Assembly (NCBI GenBank): GCA_964594075.1
Contig: CAZQKW010000015.1
Coordinates: 3,274 to 67,273 of the forward strand
Length of the DNA stretch: 64,000 nucleotides
Reading direction: 5' to 3'
From: CAZQKW01 sp964594075
Lineage (GTDB): Bacteria; Desulfobacterota; WTBG01; CAIYCZ01
Within the stretch, counting starts at the first letter, position 1. Each line of letters begins with the position of its first letter. Below are positions 51,735 to 59,702 of this stretch, piece after piece. Under the pieces are notes generated by a model that saw only the letters and a list, made by a program, of their open reading frames with translations, was not told the DNA's origin and made no database searches. The position numbers and the translations under genes were made by a program.

Positions 51735-52832
51735 ATGCCTGAAACTAATACATCGCAACGGGAATCTACGAGCCCTCATCATTTCAAGCCGGTCAGCAGG
51801 TCGGCATTTGATTTATTCTGGCAATGCCTGCCAAAGCTGCTGGTTTTTGTCAATGAAAAATTTCAAATTGACAACAAATATCAGTGTGTTGATGCGGATC
51901 ACATCTGCCTCGAACTGGTTGAGGATTTTAACCGCAAGTTCGGACACCTGCTGGCCGCCGTCTATGATTTCAGTTTGTTTGAATTTTTTGCTGATGAATT
52001 TTTTTGGCTGGTCGCTGAACATGAAAGCAGAGGCCTGCAGAGAAGCTTCCTTGAGTTAGATCTCAAGGCATGGATGCTGGGTATTAATTCTTTGATCCGG
52101 CGGCCGGAATCTACCGAGCTGGTGCAGCCGCTTGAATGTTTGCACCGGTATATGCCTATCGTTCATGCGCAGTTTGAAGCGCGCGAGCCTGAGATAGAGC
52201 CCAATGCAGCGCGTTTTGTGGATATGCTGCTTAAGAAAAACCGCAAATTTGCCTCAGAGTTCCTGCTGGGTCTTATGCGAGAGGGTGTGACGATAGAGCA
52301 GGCATATACCCGGGTTTTACTGCCGGCGCTGATTCGAATGCGCCATTTATGGCGGAAAAACCAGATCAGCGCCGCAGATGTCCATGTGGCGACGGATATC
52401 TGCCGTTATACGATCTTCCGCGTCATGGACAGCATTTTTGGGGAACGCAAATATCCATTCAGGGCGCTCGTTGCTTGTGTGCCCGAGGAAGAAGACGAGC
52501 TGGGCAGCGAGGTGTTTGCGAACTATCTGGAAATAAAAGGGTGGACGGTTTACCATATTGGCCACGGCTTTTCTGCGGACGACATTCTGCACGCGCTTGC
52601 GGTGAATCAACCGCAGGTGGCGGTGCTTTCTGTGGTTTCCATCTCCTGGCTGCGCGCGGCAAAACAGCTTGTCGGGCAGATTCGCCAGACCGCGCCGCAG
52701 GTAAAGCTTGTTATGGAAGGGCGCGCTGTAGAGCAGGCACGAACTGCTTTTGAGCCGCTGGTTGATAAAATTGTTACGGGGTTAGAGGAGGGTCACAAAG
52801 CAATGCTTGACATGGTGATGCCGCATGCGTAG
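51735..52832 (+). CDS. B12-binding (CarH-like) protein without DNA-binding domain
   Basis: A 365-residue protein. Residues 1-180 are helical and unassigned. Residues 175-235 fit the four-helix B12-binding cap: LPALIRMRHLWRKNQISAADVHVAT, with Trp 206 and His 217 spaced as in the W-x9-EH motif (Val in place of Glu). The Rossmann domain follows: LVACVPEEEDELGSEVFANYLEIKGWTVYHIG. The usual DxHxxG has Asp 254 where the cobalt-ligating His should be, so base-off/His-on binding is not expected. No HTH and no methyltransferase partner. Its stop overlaps the FtsX gene by 8 bases. It may sense B12 or bind another ligand. Confidence 0.82.
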   Translation: MPETNTSQRESTSPHHFKPVSRSAFDLFWQCLPKLLVFVNEKFQIDNKYQCVDADHICLELVEDFNRKFGHLLAAVYDFSLFEFFADEFFWLVAEHESRGLQRSFLELDLKAWMLGINSLIRRPESTELVQPLECLHRYMPIVHAQFEAREPEIEPNAARFVDMLLKKNRKFASEFLLGLMREGVTIEQAYTRVLLPALIRMRHLWRKNQISAADVHVATDICRYTIFRVMDSIFGERKYPFRALVACVPEEEDELGSEVFANYLEIKGWTVYHIGHGFSADDILHALAVNQPQVAVLSVVSISWLRAAKQLVGQIRQTAPQVKLVMEGRAVEQARTAFEPLVDKIVTGLEEGHKAMLDMVMPHA

Positions 52833-53946
52833 CCGGGCAGCGTTTAAAATGCTTATGCACGACCGTTCTACAACAGCCGGATCGGTGCTGGGGGTCGTAG
52901 CCATTGTGTTTCTGGTTGGCCAGCAGCTTTCTGTGTTGTTTGGTCTGTTCAACTATATGTCTGTTCTGGTTGATCACAGCGGTGCTGATATCTGGCTATG
53001 CACACAAAACATTGAAAATATTAACGGAGCCGGTTTTATGCCGGTTCGTTATGTAGACCGTGTCAGCGGGTTGCGGGAGATTGCCTGGGCGGAGCCGTTG
53101 TTATTCGGCAGCGCCTCGTTTAGAACCAAAGACGGCCAGTATCAGCCGGTGCAGGTTGTTGGAGTGCGTAATCCGCGGCAGGCTGCCGGCCCCTGGCGGT
53201 TCCATCAGGGCGGCCAGGATGTGCTGTTTGACTATGAGGGCATAACCGTTGACCGTCTTGACCTTTCTGTATTGGGTAATCCCCTGGTTGGCAGCTTTTA
53301 CGAAATCGGGGATATTCGCACCAAAATACTCGGCATAACACAGAGTATTCGCGGATTTGCCGGCACCCTGATATTTACCAACATGGTAAAGGCGCAGGAA
53401 ATTCTTAAAACGCCACCGGGTCGCTGCAAAGCCATTCTGATAAAACTTTCGCCGGGCGTTGAGAGCGCTGCATTCATGAGCGTGCTGCAAAAAATGTTTC
53501 CCCGCAACGAAGTTCTTACTACCGCCGAGCTTTCACGGCGAACGCGCTCATATTATATTAAAAATACCGGCATCGGCGGCAGCTTCGGATTTTCAACACT
53601 GATTGGCGCAATCGTTGGCATTGTCATAATTATGCTCACTATGTACACCAGCGTGTTAAATCGCACCAAGGAATTTGCCGTATTACGGGCGTTGGGGGCG
53701 CGGAAATTTGATATACTGGTGGTAGTTATGTCTCAATCGCTCATAATAGCGGCGATTGGCATTTTTATCGGTTTTCTCCTGCTGGCGCTCTTTCTTTCCA
53801 GCACGCTTGACTCAAAACTTCCCAGTTATATGCCCTTGTGGATTCTGGCATATCATGCGTTGTTTACTCTCATTATGGCCATATTAGGCTCGATTCTTGC
53901 GATGCGCAAGGCAATAAAAATTGAACCGGCGACGGTGTTTAGATGA
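52825..53946 (+). CDS. FtsX/MacB-like ABC permease (DevC type)
   Basis: A 373-residue protein starting inside the end of the B12 gene. One TM helix near the N terminus (AGSVLGVVAIVFLVGQQLSVL), then a large periplasmic domain (residues 50-250, MacB_PCD-like: GADIWL, GVRNP), then three TM helices with the FtsX signature LTMYTSVLNRTKEFAVLRALGARKFDILVVV. This is the permease of a tripartite exporter. With the ATPase at 53998 and the adaptor at 54711 the set has the composition of DevBCA, which exports glycolipids in cyanobacteria, or MacAB. Inner membrane. Confidence 0.9.
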   Translation: MRSRAAFKMLMHDRSTTAGSVLGVVAIVFLVGQQLSVLFGLFNYMSVLVDHSGADIWLCTQNIENINGAGFMPVRYVDRVSGLREIAWAEPLLFGSASFRTKDGQYQPVQVVGVRNPRQAAGPWRFHQGGQDVLFDYEGITVDRLDLSVLGNPLVGSFYEIGDIRTKILGITQSIRGFAGTLIFTNMVKAQEILKTPPGRCKAILIKLSPGVESAAFMSVLQKMFPRNEVLTTAELSRRTRSYYIKNTGIGGSFGFSTLIGAIVGIVIIMLTMYTSVLNRTKEFAVLRALGARKFDILVVVMSQSLIIAAIGIFIGFLLLALFLSSTLDSKLPSYMPLWILAYHALFTLIMAILGSILAMRKAIKIEPATVFR

Positions 53947-53997
53947 TTACAAGGTTTTGGATTGAGGATGTAGAGTTTAGCGTTTTATTTTAATGTT

Positions 53998-54711
53998 ATG
54001 GCTGAGGCGATATTAAAACTTGACAGTATCACCCGGGATTTTTACGACGGCAAGCAGTTGCGGCGGGTGCTGAAAAAAACTGATCTGGAAATTTTTCCGG
54101 GAGAGTTTACCGTTATTGCCGGTCCGTCCGGCAGCGGCAAGACAACGCTGATGACCATTATGGGACTGGTGCTGCAGCCTTCTGAGGGTGCCATTTACCT
54201 CGGCACTAAAAAAGTGGCAAGGTATTCAGACAGCGAACTGGCCAATCTGCGCATGCGCAACTTTGGCTTTGTTTTTCAGCAGGCAGAGCTTATCCCGGCA
54301 TTAACAGTGCTTGAAAATGTGCTCATAGCAGCAGGGGTTCAAGGCGGGTCCATACCCGGCGTGCTGCGGGACAGAGCGGTGGCACTGCTTGAAAATTTTG
54401 GACTCAAGGAATACACCTATGTAAAATCGCAAAAGTTATCAACAGGGCAGAAGCAACGCGTTGCAATCGGCAGAGCGCTGATTAATGAACCGAAAGTTTT
54501 GCTGTGCGACGAACCCACATCTGCGCTTGATTCAGAAAGCAGTTCCATTGTCCTGGACACGTTGAAACGATTATCAAAGGACAGCAGCCGCGGGGTCATT
54601 ATGGTTACGCATGATCCTCGGGTTTTTCCGTATGCAGACCGGCTTATTAAGCTTGAGGACGGTAAAATTATTTATGATTCCAGAAGCGTGGAAGAAGGAG
54701 GACAGCAGTAA
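53998..54711 (+). CDS. LolD/DevA-type ABC transporter ATPase
   Basis: A 237-residue ATPase. Walker A AGPSGSGKTTLMTIMG, Q-loop FVFQQAELIPALTVLENV, signature STGQKQRVAIGRAL, Walker B VLLCDEPTSALDSES, and the H-loop VTHDPRVFPYADR. It belongs to the LolD/MacB/DevA group that powers FtsX-type permeases by coupling ATP hydrolysis to a periplasmic movement. It follows the permease by 51 bases and its stop overlaps the adaptor's ATG. Cytoplasmic side of the inner membrane. Confidence 0.93.
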   Translation: MAEAILKLDSITRDFYDGKQLRRVLKKTDLEIFPGEFTVIAGPSGSGKTTLMTIMGLVLQPSEGAIYLGTKKVARYSDSELANLRMRNFGFVFQQAELIPALTVLENVLIAAGVQGGSIPGVLRDRAVALLENFGLKEYTYVKSQKLSTGQKQRVAIGRALINEPKVLLCDEPTSALDSESSSIVLDTLKRLSKDSSRGVIMVTHDPRVFPYADRLIKLEDGKIIYDSRSVEEGGQQ

Positions 54712-55589
54712 TGAGAATTATTAAATGGGCCATAGGCCTAATTATAATCGGCATTCTCATTAATTTCATGGTTACCAGCTTTGTAAAGTCTTCAAAGCCT
54801 CCTCAGGTTGCCGTGCCGCCTGCGATCCCTGAATCGCCGGCGCGGGTGTATGGTAAAATAGAGCCTTTCGGGCGCGAAGTGTATGTCAGCCCGCCGCAGA
54901 CCAAGAGGGTTGTCGGCATATATGTCAAAGAGGGCGATATCGTTACCAAAGGCCAGGTGCTCTGTGATCTGGATGCGGATGTTGAAACGGCGCAACTTAA
55001 TCTCGCGTTGGCAAAAATCAATTCTGCCAAAAAGTCTCTTGAAATTACCCAGGATGATTATAAAAGAAAAAAGAATTTATATGCAAAAAATACTGATTCG
55101 GAATTTTCTTACACGCAGGCGCGCCTCAAGGCTGAGCTTGATGCAAATAGCATCGCAGTTGCCGAACGCGAAGCTGAACTGGCGAAAGCGCAGCGAGAAG
55201 AGCTGCGCCTCAAATCTCCCATAGACGGGCTGGTATATAAATTTGATGTGCGGCTGGGAGAAACCCTTGCATCAGGCGATAATTCCAGAATTATTTTGGG
55301 CAATAAGGATCGCTGGGTGCGGCTGTTCGTTGAATCATTCTGGCTTGACCGAATAAAAGTCGGTTCGGCCTACAAGGTTTATAATTCGGAAACCAAACAG
55401 TATCTTGGTTCGGGAAAAGTGCTCTACGCCCTTCCGTATGTGGGCCGTAGAGATTTTCGAACCGAAGATGCTCAGGAACGGTTTGATACCAAGTTTCAGG
55501 AAGTAATATTGACCCTGGAAGACGTCCAGGGCGACGTTCCCATAGGGCTTTCAGTGATGGCAGAGTTGGAAAAAAGCAGAGTCCAATAA
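54711..55589 (+). CDS. HlyD/DevB-like periplasmic adaptor
   Basis: A 292-residue membrane-fusion protein. An N-terminal TM anchor (GLIIIGILINFMVTSFV), then a short lipoyl-like fold (VVGIYVKEGDIVTKGQVLCDLDADVETAQLNLALAK), a coiled-coil hairpin (residues 95-165), and the returning half LRLKSPIDGLVYKFDVRLGETLASG with a beta-barrel VRLFVESFWLDRIKVGSAYKV. The coiled coil is short. It would link the FtsX permease to an outer-membrane channel such as TolC, not seen in the window. The ATG overlaps the ATPase stop. Confidence 0.9.
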   Translation: MRIIKWAIGLIIIGILINFMVTSFVKSSKPPQVAVPPAIPESPARVYGKIEPFGREVYVSPPQTKRVVGIYVKEGDIVTKGQVLCDLDADVETAQLNLALAKINSAKKSLEITQDDYKRKKNLYAKNTDSEFSYTQARLKAELDANSIAVAEREAELAKAQREELRLKSPIDGLVYKFDVRLGETLASGDNSRIILGNKDRWVRLFVESFWLDRIKVGSAYKVYNSETKQYLGSGKVLYALPYVGRRDFRTEDAQERFDTKFQEVILTLEDVQGDVPIGLSVMAELEKSRVQ

Positions 55590-55591
55590 CC

Positions 55592-56905
55592 ATGAGAACA
55601 GCAGCTCGCGTCATTTGTTCCGCTATCTTGTGTTTTGTTGCTATAGAAAGCTGCACGCTCTCTTCAAATCCCCGTGATGTTCTCACGCACTATTTGACCG
55701 CGGTGTATAAGGGGAAATACCGGGACGCATATACCTATATAGCGGCGCGGGACAAGGCAGTTAAAACAGCGGAAGAATATATGCAGGAACAGGCGACCAA
55801 TCCGGCATTAAGAGTAGCACTGGCGCTGGGCATGACATGCCCGTTTACCCTGAGCGAGGTTTCAACCGCTAACCAAACCGCTGTCCTGACGGTAAGCCAG
55901 ACCGTGCCTGATATGAAGACGATTATTAATCGGTTTGAGGACACAGCGTCAGCACGCGTATTAACTGAAAACGAATTTAAAAAACTTACTGTAAAAGATA
56001 TTCAGGAAAAACTGCAGGGACAGCAGATACCGTTAACGACCATCCATGATACCTATACTCTTATTAAGGAAGTAGATTCGTGGAAGGTTTTTTTTGATTG
56101 GAAAAAGCAACTGGCTGAGCAGCGCAAACAGGATACAATTAATACGCTGCTCGCCGAAGCCTCACAACTGCGGCGAACACACAACTATGAGGAAGCCCTG
56201 AGAAAATATAATGAGGTATTAGCCATTGATAATAATCTCACGCAGGCTCAGGCGGAAAAAGCCGAAGTAGAAAAGGAATTGAACCTAATTAAAGAAAAGC
56301 AGCAGTATCTTTCACAGATTCAATTGCTGAACATACGCATTGAGCGGCAGAGGCAACGGGGTTCTGATACGCTCAAGGACAGCATCATAGGCACTATTGT
56401 CAATAAGGGGGAGAGAACACTTGCCAAAGTTAAGATTGCTGTGTTTTTCCTTGACGCTGGAGGCAATGAGATCGATTATCCGGCCCTTGCCAGCGAATTT
56501 TCCTTTATTTCGGATAATCAATTGTTAACACCGGGGTCAAAAAAAGAATTCGGGTTCACTATTGAGGGGTATGCACCGCCAGAATGGTCAGGAGCGGTGA
56601 GGGTGAAGGTTACCGATATTGAATTTTCACCACTTGTGCATTTTTATATAAAGCCGGACCGACCAGCACTGCCTTCTGCCGTTGTTTCACCATCAACCAC
56701 GGCCGTTGCAAAGACCCCGCCCGTTTCAATTACCCCAACAGAATCAATGCAGCATATGCCGCGGTATCACGTGGTTAAACCCAATGAAACGGTTTTTAGC
56801 ATTGCCAACCGGTATGGGCTTTCAACAGAGGAGCTGAGTCGCCTTAACAATTTAAGTCAAAACCAGAACATTAAACCAGGCCAGAAACTCCTTGTCGCTC
56901 AATGA
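55592..56905 (+). CDS. lipoprotein with LysM domain
   Basis: A 437-residue protein, ATG at 55592 two bases after the adaptor stop. N terminus MRTAARVICSAILCFVAIESC is a lipoprotein-like signal with Cys 21 as the probable lipidation site. Residues 25-150 resemble DUF4878-like folds (DVLTHYLTAVYKGKYRDAYTYI); residues 170-240 look TPR-like (NYEEALRKYNEVLAID); then a beta domain; and a LysM domain at the end (YHVVKPNETVFSIANRYGLSTEELSRLNNLS). LysM binds peptidoglycan, so the protein probably anchors or organises the exporter at the cell wall. Last gene of the block. Confidence 0.85.
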   Translation: MRTAARVICSAILCFVAIESCTLSSNPRDVLTHYLTAVYKGKYRDAYTYIAARDKAVKTAEEYMQEQATNPALRVALALGMTCPFTLSEVSTANQTAVLTVSQTVPDMKTIINRFEDTASARVLTENEFKKLTVKDIQEKLQGQQIPLTTIHDTYTLIKEVDSWKVFFDWKKQLAEQRKQDTINTLLAEASQLRRTHNYEEALRKYNEVLAIDNNLTQAQAEKAEVEKELNLIKEKQQYLSQIQLLNIRIERQRQRGSDTLKDSIIGTIVNKGERTLAKVKIAVFFLDAGGNEIDYPALASEFSFISDNQLLTPGSKKEFGFTIEGYAPPEWSGAVRVKVTDIEFSPLVHFYIKPDRPALPSAVVSPSTTAVAKTPPVSITPTESMQHMPRYHVVKPNETVFSIANRYGLSTEELSRLNNLSQNQNIKPGQKLLVAQ

Positions 56906-56955
56906 ACAATGTTTATATTGAGATGTTGTTCGCTACAATTCATAACGCACTGCCC

Positions 56956-57363
56956 TTACTTCGCCTCTATCGGGTATTTGCCATCAAGCCACGCCTTCCA
57001 TCCGCCCTTTAACACTTTCACATTGGTGAACCCAGCTTTTATCAATTTTTTCGCCACCCGGGCGCTGGTATCACTGCTTCAGGAGCAGCAGTAAAGGATA
57101 ATTTCTTTGTCAAACGGCAGTGTAACAACCCAGGATGAAAGGTCCTCTGGATCAACCCGCCGGGAACATTTAATTTTGATTTTGCTTTTCTCCCACAGCT
57201 CAGAATCCCTCAAATCAAGAATCACCACCTGAGTAGAACACAGTTTTGCATTGAGCTCTTGGGCGGTAATGCGCTCAACGGCGGCAGCGCTGCCGTATGC
57301 AGATAAGAGGATACTTATTGGTAATAAACAGAGTATCAGAACTGTTCCAATATTTTTTTTCAT
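56956..57363 (-). CDS. exported rhodanese selenoprotein (in-frame TGA as Sec)
   Basis: A 135-residue product if the TGA at 57079-57081 is read as selenocysteine (Sec 95). Signal peptide at residues 1-28. Before the TGA: VVILDLRDSELW, LPFDKEIILYCCS; after it the frame runs 40 residues more, SSDTSARVAKKLIKAGFTN and VLKGGWKAWLDG, to TAA, completing a rhodanese domain with its canonical GFxNVxxLKGGWxAW end. The Sec sits in the catalytic loop (Cys 92, Cys 93, Ser 94, Sec 95). A hairpin with loop CGGGT lies 15-27 bases after the TGA, as for bacterial SECIS. Truncation by a nonsense mutation is the alternative. Probably periplasmic sulfur- or selenium-transfer or redox function. Confidence 0.78.
57052..57064 (-). 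promoter_or_regulatory. putative bacterial SECIS hairpin
   Basis: On the minus strand, CGCC, loop CGGGT, GGCG, positions +15 to +27 after the TGA. Four GC pairs and G residues in the loop at +20 to +22, matching the spacing of the E. coli fdhF SECIS loop. Confidence 0.6.
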
Positions 57364-57386
57364 GCTAACCCCGTCGTATCACTTTA

Positions 57387-58841
57387 TCAGGGTTGCTCCT
57401 TCCTCAGCGCCTTAAAAATACCTTTCAGCATACCGCTGAAAACCAGCACATGAATTGGATAAAACACATACCAATAGAAAATACCAGAAATGCCCAGCGG
57501 GTCAAAAATTGATGTCAGCCTGATGGTAGAATGTGAAGCATCTCCTTTCACCTCAAACTGCAGCCACGCCCTGCCCGGAACTCTGAGCTCGGAAAACAGG
57601 CGCATCATGCGATCCTGTTCAACCGCTTCAACTCGCCAGAAATCTATCGTATCGCCGGGAAGCACGCAGCGGGGATCGCGACGTCCTCGTTTAGAGCCGA
57701 CGCCGCCGACCATTTTATCTAACAGACCTCTCAGGCTCCACAGCCAGTTAAAGGTGTACCAGCCGGTCTCGCCGCCCACACATTGTATGCGTCTAAAGCA
57801 CGCAGCAGGAGGGTAGGGGACGATAATTTCCCGTGAATAGACAAATCGCGAACCAAATCGCGCGACACCCAGGCGCGATTGATAAACAGGAGCTGCGTCA
57901 GTCCACCGTGTTTCTGAAAATTCTCGGTCTTCATTGGCAAGCGCCCGTTGAATCGCTTCTTTCACGCCGCGCGGGCGAATACTAAATGCTTCCAGCGCGG
58001 AATGATCTTGCACGATCGTTTCATTTTTAACTCCTTCTATGAGCCAGCGGCCCACTTGGTAGTATAAGGGTGTAACCAGGGCGAGCCAGAAACTTGAAAG
58101 CCACGGACTCAGCCACGGAACGGGTATAATAAGGCGCTTGAGACCGCGCTGTCTTGCATATTCCCGCATAATTCCTTCATATGATGTTATATCAGCGCAG
58201 CCAATTTCAAAAACAGCACTTTCTTTAATTGGCAAATCAAGGGCGGCAATCAGGTAGGCAATGACATCTTCAATGGCAATGGGCTGTGTGCGTGTTCTCA
58301 CCCAACGTGGTGTAATCATGATCGGCAGCCGTTCCACAAGTGCACGAACCAACTCAAAGGAAAGAGATCCCGATCCGAGTATGACTGAAGCACGAAATTC
58401 AACCGTTGGTATGTGTGATTGTCTGAGGATTGCGCCAACTTCCTGGCGGCTTGCAAGATGCGGCGAGAGTTTGTGCCCGGATCCGAGTCCTCCCAAATAA
58501 ACCATTCTTTTGACCCCGGCTTTTTCTGCTGCCCGTGCAAAGTTTGTCGCTGCAATGCGATCCTGCTCTTCAAACGAACCGCGCGCCGCGAGCGAGTGCA
58601 CCAGAAAATAAGCGCTATGCACACCGGCCATAGCACGGTCAAGTGCCGCCGTATCAAACACATCTCCCTGAACAATGTCGGTTGATGGCTTAACCCGGTG
58701 TGCAATAAACTCAGGCCTACGCACCAGACAGCGCACGCGGTATCCTTTGCGTTCCAACTCGCTCAAAAGACGGCCACCAACATAACCGGTTCCACCGGTT
58801 ACCAGAATGAGCCGTTCATCTACAACAGTAGTATTATTCAT
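57387..58841 (-). CDS. SDR-family protein with C-terminal DUF2867
   Basis: A 484-residue protein. Residues 1-300 are an NmrA-like SDR: LVTGGTGYVGGRLL, VYLGGLGSGHKLSPHL, and FEIGCADITSYEGIM. The last 165 residues (YSREIIVPYPPAACFRRIQCVGG, TGWYTFNWLWSLRGLLDKMVGG, LPGDTIDFWRVEAVE) are DUF2867, a START-like fold thought to bind a hydrophobic ligand. The last residues (GIFYWYVFYPIHVLVFSGML) may form a membrane segment. The NmrA-DUF2867 fusion is common in many phyla with unknown substrate. It lies 23 bases upstream of the rhodanese gene, in the same direction. Confidence 0.88.
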   Translation of the reverse strand: MNNTTVVDERLILVTGGTGYVGGRLLSELERKGYRVRCLVRRPEFIAHRVKPSTDIVQGDVFDTAALDRAMAGVHSAYFLVHSLAARGSFEEQDRIAATNFARAAEKAGVKRMVYLGGLGSGHKLSPHLASRQEVGAILRQSHIPTVEFRASVILGSGSLSFELVRALVERLPIMITPRWVRTRTQPIAIEDVIAYLIAALDLPIKESAVFEIGCADITSYEGIMREYARQRGLKRLIIPVPWLSPWLSSFWLALVTPLYYQVGRWLIEGVKNETIVQDHSALEAFSIRPRGVKEAIQRALANEDREFSETRWTDAAPVYQSRLGVARFGSRFVYSREIIVPYPPAACFRRIQCVGGETGWYTFNWLWSLRGLLDKMVGGVGSKRGRRDPRCVLPGDTIDFWRVEAVEQDRMMRLFSELRVPGRAWLQFEVKGDASHSTIRLTSIFDPLGISGIFYWYVFYPIHVLVFSGMLKGIFKALRKEQP

Positions 58842-58854
58842 TATAAAATAAAAT

Positions 58855-58884
58855 GCCCGACAGTAGGTTGGAATACTGCCGGGC
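58855..58884 (-). terminator. Rho-independent terminator of the PPOX-type gene
   Basis: Arms GCCCGACAGTA and TACTGCCGGGC with one mismatch and an 8-base loop; on the minus strand it is followed by ATTTTATTTTAT. It sits between the PPOX-type gene and the SDR gene. Confidence 0.7.
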
Positions 58885-58901
58885 GGTTGTAATTATTACC
58901 A

Positions 58902-59459
58902 TTAACTTACCAAGCCAAAGGGAACATCAGCCAATGAAAGCGGATTGCAAAGATTTTCTTTTTTATCAGCAAGCCGGCCGCAATTTATGCACATAAAATC
59001 CGGTGCCTGCGCCAGCTTCTTTATCTCATCAAATTTTCCCTGGCCTGCAAGCTCACAGATATGCTTGGAATGGTCGCCGCTGCACGTTTCACATACCAGC
59101 GGCAGTTCCTTCGTCACTTTGAAATATACCACATATTTTACCAGCGCCCCTGCTCCCGGGTAGACGCAACGATTGGCCTCCTCTTTTATTTGCTGCAATA
59201 TCGGGCCTTCGGTCGCCTCTTTGATTTTTTCCAGATAAATGCGTTTGCCGCTATATCCGTTTTCATTGAATGCATACACCGCATGGGGATTTTCAGTTAA
59301 ATTGGCATGGGTTAGCCGGTCGGTCATGCCAAACACAAATGTGCCATCATCAAGGACATGCGGGCGGGAATAAAATGCAATATTGACTTCCCCCTTTTTA
59401 TTTGATGTTGCCAGAAAACCTTTTCCGCTTGCGCCGCTGAAATAACTCTTGTAGTCCAT
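58902..59459 (-). CDS. PPOX-type flavin/haem-binding protein with Cys-rich tail
   Basis: A 185-residue protein with a strong AAGGAAGGAGG before the ATG at 59459. Residues 1-110 are a split-barrel: GFLATSNKKGEVNIAFYSRPHVLDDGTFVFGMTDRLTHANL, typical of the pyridoxamine-5'-phosphate-oxidase-like FMN/haem-binding family. The last 75 residues have CETCSGDHSKHICEL and CINCGRLADKKENLCNP, two CxxC-type pairs with His, likely a metal-binding extension. No signal peptide. Its own transcription unit, with terminator downstream and A/T-rich promoter region upstream. Redox or haem-related role; unspecified. Confidence 0.85.
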   Translation of the reverse strand: MDYKSYFSGASGKGFLATSNKKGEVNIAFYSRPHVLDDGTFVFGMTDRLTHANLTENPHAVYAFNENGYSGKRIYLEKIKEATEGPILQQIKEEANRCVYPGAGALVKYVVYFKVTKELPLVCETCSGDHSKHICELAGQGKFDEIKKLAQAPDFMCINCGRLADKKENLCNPLSLADVPFGLVS

Positions 59460-59622
59460 AAAGTCCTCCTTCCTTAAAAATAGTATTAGTTAATATATTT
59501 GTTTCAACTATAGAACATAATGTTGGCCTTGTAAAGGGCATATTAGCAGGATTTACCCATAATATTTTATCGATGGAAGTGGAACTGCGGCCGGAGGTTT
59601 TTCTGTGCCAGTATGTGCTTGC

Positions 59623-59651
59623 TTGTTTTTTGTTAAAAGACATTCTATAAC
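59623..59651 (+). promoter_or_regulatory. putative sigma70 promoter for the tocopherol-cyclase-like gene
   Basis: TTGTTT (59623-59628), 17-base spacer, TATAAC (59646-59651), about 50 bases before the ATG at 59703. Pattern match only. Confidence 0.3.
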
Positions 59652-59702
59652 AATAACAACGTATCAAACATTGTGCAAAATCAAAATGTTAGAGAGTGTT
59701 GA

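Noticed and set aside
52349..52753. 134-codon GC-rich frame inside the B12-binding protein gene
   Set aside because: Shadow frame of a well-supported gene; Arg/Gly/Cys-rich composition and no RBS.
56956..57081. Rhodanese gene as a simple pseudogene cut by a stop
   Set aside because: The sequence after the TGA keeps the conserved rhodanese end with no further damage, and a SECIS-like hairpin is correctly placed; a pseudogene would not be expected to keep both. Not fully excluded.
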